Notes under the pieces: model-generated
The model's input: only the letters and a program-made list of their open reading frames with translations
What the model was told of the DNA's origin: nothing
Databases searched by the model: none
In this document: positions 9,676 to 19,147 of the stretch, in pieces
Numbering within the stretch: the first letter of the stretch is position 1
Layout of the letters: the number at the start of each line of letters is the position of its first letter
NCBI GenBank assembly: GCA_003141455.1
Contig: PLMA01000019.1
Coordinates: forward strand, 1,305 to 65,304
Direction: 5' to 3'
Length of the DNA: 64,000 nucleotides
Source of the DNA: Chloroflexota bacterium
GTDB taxonomy: Bacteria > Chloroflexota > Limnocylindria > Limnocylindrales > CSP1-4
Program-made: the position numbers and the translations under genes

Positions 9676-10820
9676 CTGGCCGGAGCACCGCGACGGCGCC
9701 GCCTCCGCAGCAGCACCAGCCCATAGACGACGAGTAGCGCGGAAGCGGCCAGGCCGGCCACCATCGCGACGTCACGAGCGCGCTGTGCTGAGATGCCGGA
9801 TGCGTTGTCGGCGGGGCCGCCGGCTACGCCGCCCAGCTGAGCTGCGGCCGCGCCTCCGAGTGGAGTGGTACCGCCGGCACCACCGCGCCCGGAGATTCCC
9901 GCGACCATCGAGGCCGGCGATTCAGCCGGCTCGCGGCCCAACGAGGCTACGGCCGTCGCAGAGGGAGTGGCGGATTCCGTGGCTGCGGGAGTGGCGAGCT
10001 CCGCGGAGGCACTGGCCGCCGGCTGGTCCACGGTCGGCGCAGTCGCGGAAACCTGGCGCGGAGCGGGGAGAATCGGAGCGGGTGTCGGCGCCCGGGTCGG
10101 AGCGACGGTCGGAGCGGGCGTGGGATCCGGTGGCGGGGGCGGGGGCGGGACCAGATCGGGGAACGGCGACTGCGTCGGCGGGGAGTTGGTCCCGTTCGGG
10201 CCGCCCTGGCTCAACAGGCAGTCGTAGTAGTACGTGCCGTCCGCGGAGGTCCAGCCGCCGCATCCGATCCGATCGTACCCGCCCACGATGATCGCGGCGT
10301 GACTGCCGCTGCTCATCCACCCGAGGATGCCGTGGCCCGTCGTGGAGTAGCTGTAGGACTCAAAGGTGGAAGCTCTCCCCGCGTAGTCCACCAGGAACTG
10401 GCCGGTGCCGTAGCCGCCGTTCTGCAGCATGATCTCGCCCACGTTCCCGTAGTTGTACGTGGATTGGAGAATCGAGACGAACTTGACGTCCGGGCACAGA
10501 CGCAGGCTGTGCGAGACGTAGTTGTTCTCGGCTCCGTCGCGCGCTCGTCCGAGCATCACGAGGGAGGGGTCGCTCGGGCAGGACATCGACGTGTCGCGGG
10601 CCAGGCCAGCTAGGAACGGGTCGAGTTGCAGAGGGGCAAGGCCGTTCGCCGCGCGAACGCCGTTGATCAGGCGCACGTATTCAGATGCTTCGGCACTGGC
10701 AGGACCGGACGCGGCACCTACGGAGGGAACCGCCAGAACCAGCGAGGCCGCAAGCCATAGCGCGCCCAATGCCAGGGCAGACGCGAGAACGCTGAGGCGC
10801 GGTCGGTGCGCACTTCGCAC
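9672..10820 (-). CDS. CAP (SCP/PR1) domain secreted protein with C-terminal TM anchor
   Basis: Signal peptide, YVRLINGVRAANGLAPLQLDPFLAGLARD CAP motif, Pro-rich stalk, C-terminal TM followed by RRRRRR; GTG start at 10820 with GGAGGAG RBS. Confidence 0.8.
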   Translation of the reverse strand: MRSAHRPRLSVLASALALGALWLAASLVLAVPSVGAASGPASAEASEYVRLINGVRAANGLAPLQLDPFLAGLARDTSMSCPSDPSLVMLGRARDGAENNYVSHSLRLCPDVKFVSILQSTYNYGNVGEIMLQNGGYGTGQFLVDYAGRASTFESYSYSTTGHGILGWMSSGSHAAIIVGGYDRIGCGGWTSADGTYYYDCLLSQGGPNGTNSPPTQSPFPDLVPPPPPPPDPTPAPTVAPTRAPTPAPILPAPRQVSATAPTVDQPAASASAELATPAATESATPSATAVASLGREPAESPASMVAGISGRGGAGGTTPLGGAAAAQLGGVAGGPADNASGISAQRARDVAMVAGLAASALLVVYGLVLLRRRRRRGAPAS

Positions 10821-11215
10821 GGTGGTCTCCTCCGGACGGGTAGAGGCTGACGCGTCGAGGCTGGTCACGATCCCCCACCCCACTCCGGTGGGCCCAGGGC
10901 CGTGCGGCACAGTCTCTGGCACTCTGACAACCACCCGTTCAGGCGGCTAGGACGAGGTTCTGGCCCGCCGCAGTACCTGTCTGCGGGCTGTTCCGGGCCT
11001 TTTCCTACAGTCCAGTGCGAAGATCGGCCGCACAAGTGGTACTTCCGCGGCAAGCGGGTGAGAAGAAATCCCAACCCATTCGGCGCGGTTCCTTCACCCA
11101 AGCCACGGCTCGCGCTCCGGGAGAGGCCCGCGCGCAATCCGGAGCCGGCCTGGCAATTCCCGCGACCACTATGGGCGGTGGACGGTCCCCGAGCCGTCAG
11201 ACGGCCGCCGCAAAC

Positions 11216-11626
11216 CTACGACTGCGCCGCCTTGACGCACGGGAGCAACTGGGTGTCCGTGCGCTTGATGTGGGTGGTCAGCCAGCGCAGCATCTCGACC
11301 TCAACCCGCACCACCAGGTGGGCAGTGGCGCCGTCCCGCTCGAAGTCATCCCTCAAGGCCGCGAGCGTCACGACGAAGTCCTTGTGGGCAAGCAGGTTCT
11401 CTTCGGCAGCCGGGCACTTGTACATGACCATGCATTCTTCTTCGTGGCCGAAATGAGTGGCCGAGTAGGTGCCCAGTCGATCCAGCAACCCCTGGATCTC
11501 GGAGCCCGCCCGACCCTGGCTTACGGCGGCGAGCAGGTCGTTCAGCCAGGCAATGAGCTGCTTGTGCTGGGCGTCCACTGTGTCGATCCCGGTCGCCATC
11601 GACTGATCCCACTGGATGGTTGGCAT
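11216..11626 (-). CDS. Bacteriohemerythrin
   Basis: W-DQSMATGIDTVDAQHKQLI ... HFGHEEECM ... HKDF ... HIKRTD metal-ligand pattern. Confidence 0.9.
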   Translation of the reverse strand: MPTIQWDQSMATGIDTVDAQHKQLIAWLNDLLAAVSQGRAGSEIQGLLDRLGTYSATHFGHEEECMVMYKCPAAEENLLAHKDFVVTLAALRDDFERDGATAHLVVRVEVEMLRWLTTHIKRTDTQLLPCVKAAQS

Positions 11627-11811
11627 ATGAGTCTCCCCTGTCTATTGCCGGCCAGAGCCTCGTCGTGGTGGCTCCGGCCGCCCGTGCCGCGGGTTCGTCA
11701 GACGGACGATCCAGGCCCTTTTCAACCGGTCTTCAGATCGCCATTCTATGGTCGTCGCGGGTCCGCGCCCACGGATCTCGTCCGGCTTGTCCGGTGCAGG
11801 AGCCAAATCAC

Positions 11812-12570
11812 ATGACCGCCCCGCTATCCCCACCTGTCAGGCCGGCCCACGGCAACCGCAACCTGCTGCTCGTCATCATCGCCGTCTTGGTCCTGGCCGT
11901 GGCCGCAGCCGGCGCCTACGGACTCTGGTACATCCTAATCGGACCGGCGAGCCCCGCGGCCGTGACCGGGGAGGCACCGGTGATTCCGGCGAGCGCCTCG
12001 GTCTCTGCCCCAGCCTCGTTCGACGGCTCGTGGCAGGTGAACGACAGCCTCGGCTCGATGAACGACTTCAGCGCGTCCTGGGCGGGCTACCGAGTCCAGG
12101 AGCAGCTCGTAGGTGTCGGCGGCCATACCGCCGTCGGGCGAACGCCCAAGGTGTCCGGATCCATGACTCTCACGGGCTCGATCGTCGACAACGTCCAGAT
12201 CACGGCCGACCTGACCGCGCTAGCCAGCGACGACCCCAATCGCGACGGCCAGCTGCACGGCCAGGCAATCGAGACCGACACCTATCCGACGGCGATGTTC
12301 AAGACGACCCAGCCGATCGATCTTGGAACGCTGCCGGCCGACGGCAAGATCGTCAGCGTCACCGCAACGGGCGCCCTGACCCTCCATGGCACGACCAAGA
12401 CCGTCCAGATCACCCTTCAGGCGCAGCGCCAGGGCGGCATCATCGCGGTGGCCGGCTCGATGCCGGTCGTCTTCGGCGACTTCGGCTTCAAGGGGCCCAA
12501 CTCCTTTTCGGTCGTGTCGGTTGACGATCACGGCACCATGGAATTGCACCTGCTGTTTACTCACGCCTGA
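11812..12570 (+). CDS. YceI family protein, membrane-anchored
   Basis: N-terminal TM helix; VGGHTAVGRTPKVSGSM ... DTYPTAMFKTTQPIDL ... ALTLHGTTKTV typical of YceI. Confidence 0.9.
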   Translation: MTAPLSPPVRPAHGNRNLLLVIIAVLVLAVAAAGAYGLWYILIGPASPAAVTGEAPVIPASASVSAPASFDGSWQVNDSLGSMNDFSASWAGYRVQEQLVGVGGHTAVGRTPKVSGSMTLTGSIVDNVQITADLTALASDDPNRDGQLHGQAIETDTYPTAMFKTTQPIDLGTLPADGKIVSVTATGALTLHGTTKTVQITLQAQRQGGIIAVAGSMPVVFGDFGFKGPNSFSVVSVDDHGTMELHLLFTHA

Positions 12571-12622
12571 TGCCGATGCGGCGATGCCGCGGAGCCGCCC
12601 ACAGGGATCGTAAGGAGAGGCG

Positions 12623-13177
12623 ATGTCATTCATGCGCTTCCTCGGTGGCCGTTCGCCACAAGCCGCCATCGACCAGCCGCCCGCGGCCGCCGAGACGGAG
12701 GCCGTTCGCCATATCGTGGCCAGGCTGGAGGCCCTGCCTCCGGAGCGAGCCCGCTTCCTGGCCGGCATGGCATACGTCCTGGCCCGCGCCGCCTACGCGG
12801 ACCTGGAGATCAGCGAAGCCGAGACCGCCGCGATGGAGCAGGAGCTGACGGGCTCCGGCCTGGATGCTTCCCAAATCGTGCTGGTCGTCGAGATGGCCAA
12901 GCTTCAGGAGAAGACCACGGGCGGGACGAGCGACTACCTCGTGACACGCGAGTTCAAGGAGCTGGCCACCCTCGAGCAGCGTCTGACCTTGCTGCGGGCG
13001 TGCTTTCGAGTCTGCGCCGCGGACGACTCCATAAGCGGGACGGAGACCGCGACGCTCGACGAGATCGCCAGCGAGCTCGACATGACCGGCAGGGAGACTG
13101 CGCCGATCCGGGCCGAGTATGCCGACAGGATCTCAGCCCGCCTGGGATTCGGATCTTTTTCGGACAAGCAGGACTGA
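12623..13177 (+). CDS. TerB-family (tellurite-resistance-like) protein
   Basis: LARAAYADLEISEAETAAMEQEL and LLRACFRVCAADDSISGTETATLDEIASEL repeats characteristic of TerB-like helical domains. Confidence 0.75.
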   Translation: MSFMRFLGGRSPQAAIDQPPAAAETEAVRHIVARLEALPPERARFLAGMAYVLARAAYADLEISEAETAAMEQELTGSGLDASQIVLVVEMAKLQEKTTGGTSDYLVTREFKELATLEQRLTLLRACFRVCAADDSISGTETATLDEIASELDMTGRETAPIRAEYADRISARLGFGSFSDKQD

Positions 13178-13335
13178 CTCGGGCGAGTAGATTCGGCGCC
13201 GCCGCCGCGGAGCCTACTGCGCGCCGCCTCCGAAGGGCCGCGGCGGAAGGACGAATTGGGGCTCCTTCGGTAAGCTGAATCCCTCGCCAACCCAGGCCCG
13301 TCACAGCCGCCGATGCTACCGGGGATCGCCATTCG

Positions 13336-15309
13336 ATGAGCAGCTATCTCCGTGGGACGGCCGAAATCGTCCGAAGCTACCTGCGCATAGCCGCCCTGGT
13401 CCCGTCGGGCGGGGCCGGGCTGCTGAGCCTCCTCGTGGCGCTCAACTTGATCCTCGGCATCCTGCCGGTCCTCTTCGTCGTGGCCACGAGCGTGATGATC
13501 GGGCACGTCCCGGCGGCCGTGACCGGGGGCGTCGGCTCGTCCGAGTGGCAGGCCCTCGTCATCGCCTTCATCTTCGCCTCGGCGGCCTTCGTCGGCCAGC
13601 AGATCCTGGCTCCTCTCCAGGTCGCGCTGGGGGAGCTGATGGCGCGCCGCGTGGACGGCAAGATCCACCAGCGCCTCATCGTGGCTTCGCTTCGCAGCCC
13701 CGGAATCGGCCCACTCGAGGACCAGCGGATCCTCAACGACCTGAGCCAGGCCGTTCGAAACCTGGAGTTCGGCTTCCGGACGCCTGGGGTCGCGTGTGCA
13801 GCGTTGCTGTCCCTGCTGGCCCGCTATGCCCAGTTGCTCGGCTACGTCTTCCTCGTGGGCTTGGTCTTCTCGTGGCTCGCGGCGGCGGCGCTCCTGGCGA
13901 CGACGATGATCTTCCGCAAGGGCAACCGCGGCGGACTTCGAACCTACGGCCGAGTCTTCTACGGGAACATCGAGACCCTGCGCGAGACGGACTACTACCG
14001 CGGCGTCGCGATCCATGCCGCGGCTGCCAAGGAGATTCGCGTCTTCGGCCTGTCCGGCTGGCTCTCGGGCAAGTACCGCGGGCTTCAGCTGGGGCTGCTC
14101 GAGAAGATCTGGGCCGAGCGGCGGCGGATCTACTTCGTCCCGTACCTGCGCTACACGGCCTTCGGGTTGATCGTGGCGGCGGTGGTCCTGGCCGCCCTGG
14201 GCCGGGCCGCCGCTCTGCACGAGCTGTCCCTAACGCAACTCGCCCTCGCTCTGCAAGCGGCGCTGGCAGCGCTGAGGCTGGGCGAGAACTACGCGGAGGC
14301 GGATACCCAGACCCAGTTCGGGATGTTCGCCTACGACGGGGTCCAGGACTTCGAGCGAGGCATGGCGGAGTACGAAGAACGCACAGTCCAGTTGGAGCCG
14401 CGCCGGGACCCGCACGGGCTGCCCCGCCAGGAGATCCGTTTCGAGGGGACGGGGTTCCACTACCCGGGCTCCGATCGGTCCGTCCTGGATGGCCTGGAAT
14501 TGGTCCTGCCGGCCGGCCGTTGCACGGCCATCGTCGGCCTCAACGGAGCCGGCAAGACGACGGTGGTCAAGCTCCTCGCCCGCCTGTACGACCCGACCGA
14601 GGGCCGCCTGCTGGTCGACGGGATCGACCTCCGATCCTTTGACGTCGATGACTGGCGGCGGCAGATCGGGGTCATCTTCCAGGACTTCAACCGATACGAG
14701 CTGACGGCCGCCGAGAACATCGGCTTTGGGGCGATCGAGATCGCCGGCGACCGCGAGAGGCTCCGGGAAGCCGCCCGGCGCGCCGGCGTCCTCGCCACTC
14801 TGGAGCGGCTGCCCCTTGGACTGGACACGCCGCTCGCCCGCCAGTACGAGAACGGCGCCGAGCTCTCCGGGGGGCAGTGGCAGCGCGTTGCGATTGCGCG
14901 AGCGCTCTTCGCCCTGGAGAACGGGGCCTCGATCCTGGTCCTGGACGAGCCGACGGCAGCCCTGGACGTCCGGGCCGAGGCGGCCTTCTTCGACCGGTTC
15001 GTGGACGTGACTCGCGGGGCCACGGCGCTTCTCATCTCGCACCGCTTCTCGAGCGTCCGCCACGCCGACCGCATCGTCGTCCTGGAGCACGGCCACGTGA
15101 TCGAGCAGGGCAGCCACGACGAGCTGGTAGCGCTGGGCGGCCGGTACGCGGAGCTATTCCGTCTCCAGGCGGAGCGGTTCGTCGACGAGGACGTGGACCT
15201 GGAGACCGTGAACGCCGCCGACATCGCCGGCGACGAAGAGTCGGACGATCGTGGGGGCTTCGCGGCACCCGAGCCCGTGGCATCGGCCGGGACGGAAGAC
15301 GCCCGATGA
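13336..15309 (+). CDS. ABC transporter, fused permease/ATP-binding protein
   Basis: N-terminal TM region; GLNGAGKTT Walker A, LSGGQWQRVAIARAL signature, ILVLDEPTAALD Walker B. Confidence 0.92.
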   Translation: MSSYLRGTAEIVRSYLRIAALVPSGGAGLLSLLVALNLILGILPVLFVVATSVMIGHVPAAVTGGVGSSEWQALVIAFIFASAAFVGQQILAPLQVALGELMARRVDGKIHQRLIVASLRSPGIGPLEDQRILNDLSQAVRNLEFGFRTPGVACAALLSLLARYAQLLGYVFLVGLVFSWLAAAALLATTMIFRKGNRGGLRTYGRVFYGNIETLRETDYYRGVAIHAAAAKEIRVFGLSGWLSGKYRGLQLGLLEKIWAERRRIYFVPYLRYTAFGLIVAAVVLAALGRAAALHELSLTQLALALQAALAALRLGENYAEADTQTQFGMFAYDGVQDFERGMAEYEERTVQLEPRRDPHGLPRQEIRFEGTGFHYPGSDRSVLDGLELVLPAGRCTAIVGLNGAGKTTVVKLLARLYDPTEGRLLVDGIDLRSFDVDDWRRQIGVIFQDFNRYELTAAENIGFGAIEIAGDRERLREAARRAGVLATLERLPLGLDTPLARQYENGAELSGGQWQRVAIARALFALENGASILVLDEPTAALDVRAEAAFFDRFVDVTRGATALLISHRFSSVRHADRIVVLEHGHVIEQGSHDELVALGGRYAELFRLQAERFVDEDVDLETVNAADIAGDEESDDRGGFAAPEPVASAGTEDAR

Positions 15310-17090
15310 ACGAGACCCTCCGCAGCTCCTACCAGCTGATGCGGCTCTCCTGGGAGCAGAACCCCGTCAAGACGGTGATCGCCCTGGTCCTGGTCATGGG
15401 GAACGCCGTCTCGGCACCGCTCCTGGCGCTTGCGATGAAGTGGCTTACGGACGCGGCCGTCGCCGGCGACTCCGGGACGGCGGCCATCGCCGGTGCCGTA
15501 GTCGCCGCATTTGCCCTGGCCCTGCTGACCCTCGGGCACTTCGCTCACATCGCCTACTTCGAACTGTCCGAGATCAACCTCCTGACCATGGAGCAGCGCC
15601 TGATCGCCCTGGCCAACGGCTCAGCCGGAATCGAGCACCAGGAGCGGCCCGAGTACGCCGACAAGGCGACCGTCCTCGAGCAGGAGCTGCAGCAGGTTCA
15701 GGATGGCTTCTACGCGCTCCTGGCCCTCTCGAGTCTGGCGGTAGCGATCGCGATGACGGGCGTTCTGCTGGCCCTCCTCAACCCGGTCCTGCTGCTGTTG
15801 CCGCTGGTTGCCATCCCGCCTCTCGTTGCCGGTCGGAGGGCCCAGCTCACCCTGGACCGAGCCCGCGAGCAGACGGCCCAGGACACCCGCCTGGCCCAGC
15901 ACTTCTTCCGCCTGGCGACGGCCGCCGGCCCGGCCAAGGAGCTGCGAGTCTTCCGGATTCAAGACGAGGTCCGCCGGCGTCACGCCGAGTTGTGGGAACG
16001 GACTACCAGACGGCTGTGGCGGGCACATCTGCGGGCGATGCTGCTCCGCACCGCCGGGCAGCTCGTCTTCGCGGCGGGCTACGTGGCGGGGGTGCTGATC
16101 GTGGTGAACGACGCGATCGGCGGCCGCCGCAGCGTCGGCGACGTGGTCCTGGCGATCACTCTCGCCGCGCAGGTGAACCAGCAGGTCGCGGCCGCCGTGT
16201 CGCTCCTCAACGACCTCCAGCGCATCGCCCGCGCATTCGCCCGCTTCGACGAGCTGGAGGAGTACGTCCGGGCCCGCGAACCCCGGGCGGCCGACCTGGC
16301 CGCCCCGTCCCGAATCCAGGACGGGATCCGCTTCGAGAACCTCGCCTTCCGGTATCCCGGAACCGAGCGAATGGTCCTGGAGGGCGTGGATCTCTTCCTG
16401 CCGGCCGGATCCACCGTGGCCATCGTCGGCGAGAACGGCGCGGGCAAGAGCACTCTCGTCAAGCTGCTGTGCCGCTTCTACGAGCCGACCGCGGGTCGCA
16501 TCGTCGTCGACGGCGCGGACCTGGGCCGGATCCCGGTCACGGAGTGGCGGAGCCGGATCGCGTCGGGCTTCCAGGACTTCTTCCGTTTCGAGCTCCTGGC
16601 CCGCCGGACCGTGGGTGTCGGGGATCTCGCCCACCTCGAGGAAGTCCCGGCCGTCGAGGCGGCGCTCGAGCGCGCGCGCGCCGGCGACATCGCCACTCGC
16701 CTGCCCCACGGCCTTGAGACGCAGCTGGGCAAGACCTACACCGACGGGGTCGAGCTGTCCGGCGGGCAGTGGCAGAAGCTCGCGCTGGGGCGGGCGATGA
16801 TGCGAGAGGTCCCACTGCTGCTGGTCCTGGACGAGCCCACGTCGGCGCTCGACGCGGAGGCGGAGCACGCCCTGTTCGAGAGGTACGCGGAGGGGGCGCG
16901 GCGAGTGGGTCAGGCGACGGGCGGCATCACCGTTCTCGTCTCGCACCGTTTCTCCACGGTCCGCATGGCCGATCTGATCATCGTCGTTGCCGAAGGCAAG
17001 GTGGTCGAGGCCGGTCCGCACGCGGCCCTGCTGCGGAACGGAGGCCTCTACTCCGAGCTGTACCAGCTGCAGGCCAGCGCGTACGAATGA
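15306..17090 (+). CDS. ABC transporter, fused permease/ATP-binding protein (likely heterodimer partner)
   Basis: ATG overlaps the upstream TGA (ATGA); GENGAGKST, LSGGQWQKLALGRAM, LLVLDEPTSALD. Confidence 0.92.
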   Translation: MNETLRSSYQLMRLSWEQNPVKTVIALVLVMGNAVSAPLLALAMKWLTDAAVAGDSGTAAIAGAVVAAFALALLTLGHFAHIAYFELSEINLLTMEQRLIALANGSAGIEHQERPEYADKATVLEQELQQVQDGFYALLALSSLAVAIAMTGVLLALLNPVLLLLPLVAIPPLVAGRRAQLTLDRAREQTAQDTRLAQHFFRLATAAGPAKELRVFRIQDEVRRRHAELWERTTRRLWRAHLRAMLLRTAGQLVFAAGYVAGVLIVVNDAIGGRRSVGDVVLAITLAAQVNQQVAAAVSLLNDLQRIARAFARFDELEEYVRAREPRAADLAAPSRIQDGIRFENLAFRYPGTERMVLEGVDLFLPAGSTVAIVGENGAGKSTLVKLLCRFYEPTAGRIVVDGADLGRIPVTEWRSRIASGFQDFFRFELLARRTVGVGDLAHLEEVPAVEAALERARAGDIATRLPHGLETQLGKTYTDGVELSGGQWQKLALGRAMMREVPLLLVLDEPTSALDAEAEHALFERYAEGARRVGQATGGITVLVSHRFSTVRMADLIIVVAEGKVVEAGPHAALLRNGGLYSELYQLQASAYE

Positions 17091-17217
17091 CGCCGGCCCA
17101 CGGGCCGCCAAGCCCGGGTGGGCCCGGGAAGCGGCTCTGCGCCGACCGGGCCGCCAGCTACGGGGACCGTCGGGCGAGGGAGTGCCGGAAAGAGGCTCTA
17201 CGCCGCCCCGAAGCTCT

Positions 17218-18186
17218 CTAGGCCGCGCGACGAGGCAAGCCGACCGAGTCGGTGCCGAACCAGGTGCCGGAGCTTCCCTGAACGATCGCCACGGCGTTCT
17301 CGAGAGCGCCGATGGCGGCGAAGCGGCCGCCGCCCCGGACGAACTCAGCGCACGCCCGGACCTTTGGAGCCATGGAGCCGGACGGCCAGGCCCCCACGGC
17401 CAGTCCCTCGAAGGCTTCGTCCACTGAAAGCCGCAGGATCGCCTCCTGGCGCGGCGTACCCCAGCGACGGTAGACGGCATCCACGTCGCTCAGCAGCACC
17501 AGACCGTCGGCGTCGACGGCGCGTGCCAGGACGACGGCCGCCAGGTCCTTGTCGATGACGGCTTCGCAGCCCTCAAGCAGACCGTCCGGTCCTTCGATGA
17601 CGGGCACTCCCCCGCCGCCGGAAGCGACCACGAGAGTCCCGGAGTTCACGAGCGCGCGAATCGCGGCCGCCTCCAGGATCCGGATCGGCGCCGGCGACGG
17701 CACTACGCGGCGCCAGCTGCTTCCGTCCGGGGCGATGTCCCAGCCCCGGGTCCGGGCATGCTCGCGGGCCGTCTCCTCGTCGTAGATCGGCCCGACCGGC
17801 TTGGTTGGATTGCCGAAGGCCGGGTCGTCGCTCGCGACTACGGTCCGGGTCACGATCACCGCGATCTCACGGCGTTTGCCACGCTCGATGAACGCGTCGT
17901 TGAGGGCATTGGCCAGCAGGTAGCCGATCTGGCCTTGCGTCTCCGCGCCGAGCACGTCGAGCGGCGGCGCAGGCACCACGGACGCGGCCATCTCGGCCCC
18001 TATCGCAAGGAAGCCGACCTGCGGGCCGTTGCCGTGGGTGATGACGATCTCCGCCCGGCTCCCCTCGGCCAGAGTGACCAGGCCCCGCGCCGCCGCGATG
18101 AGGTTGTGGCGCTGGCCCGCCGTCGAGCCCGGCTCGCCCCGCCTTATCAGGGCGTTGCCGCCGAGCGCGATCGCCAGGCGTGTCAC
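17218..18186 (-). CDS. arcC: Carbamate kinase
   Basis: LAIALGGNALIRRGEPG ... ITHGNGPQVGFL ... VVASGGGGVPV ... GSMAPKVRA. Confidence 0.93.
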   Translation of the reverse strand: MTRLAIALGGNALIRRGEPGSTAGQRHNLIAAARGLVTLAEGSRAEIVITHGNGPQVGFLAIGAEMAASVVPAPPLDVLGAETQGQIGYLLANALNDAFIERGKRREIAVIVTRTVVASDDPAFGNPTKPVGPIYDEETAREHARTRGWDIAPDGSSWRRVVPSPAPIRILEAAAIRALVNSGTLVVASGGGGVPVIEGPDGLLEGCEAVIDKDLAAVVLARAVDADGLVLLSDVDAVYRRWGTPRQEAILRLSVDEAFEGLAVGAWPSGSMAPKVRACAEFVRGGGRFAAIGALENAVAIVQGSSGTWFGTDSVGLPRRAA

Positions 18187-19124
18187 CCCAGACGCTCCCA
18201 GCGTTCTCGACCCGTGATCAGCAGATAGAGGAGTGCCTGCTCGGTGTACCAGCGGTTCTCGGCCTCGTCCCAGACGCGGGATCGCGGCCCGTCCATCACC
18301 TCGTCGGTGACCTCGTCGCCGCGATGGGCCGGCAGGCAGTGGAGGAAGATGGCTCGCGGAGCCGCCAGCGCCATGAGGGCGCCGTCCACGCAGTACCCGG
18401 CGAACTTTCGAGCCCGCTCCTCGAGTTCCTTCTCCTGGCCCATGCTGGCCCAGACATCCGTGTAGACGGCATCCGCGCCCCTTACCGCCGCCCTCGGGTC
18501 GTGGCCCAGTTCGATGCCGCCACCATTCACCAGGCAGTTGGCACGGGCCGCCTCGACGATCTCGGCCCGCGGTTCGTAGCCATCGGGGGCCGACACGGCC
18601 AGCGTGAAGCCCAGGTGCCCGGCAGCCTGGATCAGGGAGTGGCAGACGTTGTTGCCGTCGCCCACGAACGCGACGCGCAAGCCCGCGAAACCGCCGAACT
18701 CCTCCTGCAGGGTCATGACGTCCGCCAGGGCCTGGCAGGGGTGGTGGTCGTCGGTCAGGGCGTTGACGATCGGGATCGAGGCGTATCGCGCGAGTTCCTC
18801 GACCCTGGCCTGCTCGAAGGTTCGAATCACGAGCGCCGAGAGGTACCGCGACAGGACGCGGGCCGTGTCGGCGATCGTCTCGCTGTGGCCGAGCTGGAGC
18901 TCGTCGGAGCGGAGCGCGATCGGCAGCATGCCGAGGCCCCAGATGGCCGCTTCGAAGCTGACGCGCGTCCGCGTCGACGGCTTGTCGAAGATGAGACCCA
19001 CCCTGCCGCCCGGGAGCGACTCGCGGGTCATGCCCTTGAGCTTCTTGGCGTCGGCCGCCAGGTCGAGGACGTGGCGGATCCCCTCGCTACCCAGGGAATC
19101 CAGAGTCAGCAGGTTCTTGGCCAT
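18183..19124 (-). CDS. argF: Ornithine carbamoyltransferase
   Basis: FDKPSTRTRVSFEAA, ALTDDHHPCQALAD, VFLHCLPAHRGDEV-type motifs; 4-bp overlap with arcC. Confidence 0.92.
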   Translation of the reverse strand: MAKNLLTLDSLGSEGIRHVLDLAADAKKLKGMTRESLPGGRVGLIFDKPSTRTRVSFEAAIWGLGMLPIALRSDELQLGHSETIADTARVLSRYLSALVIRTFEQARVEELARYASIPIVNALTDDHHPCQALADVMTLQEEFGGFAGLRVAFVGDGNNVCHSLIQAAGHLGFTLAVSAPDGYEPRAEIVEAARANCLVNGGGIELGHDPRAAVRGADAVYTDVWASMGQEKELEERARKFAGYCVDGALMALAAPRAIFLHCLPAHRGDEVTDEVMDGPRSRVWDEAENRWYTEQALLYLLITGRERWERLG

Positions 19125-19147
19125 CGCCGGACCCTCCTCTAGCGGCT

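Noticed and set aside
10820-11010. Known riboswitch (c-di-AMP, c-di-GMP or cobalamin) upstream of the CAP gene
   Set aside because: I could not find the conserved core motifs of these classes; kept only as an uncharacterised structured leader.
13336-17090. RiPP/lanthipeptide export cluster around the paired ABC transporters
   Set aside because: I saw no precursor peptide, modification enzyme or peptidase domain in the flanking sequence; they look like ordinary heterodimeric ABC exporters.
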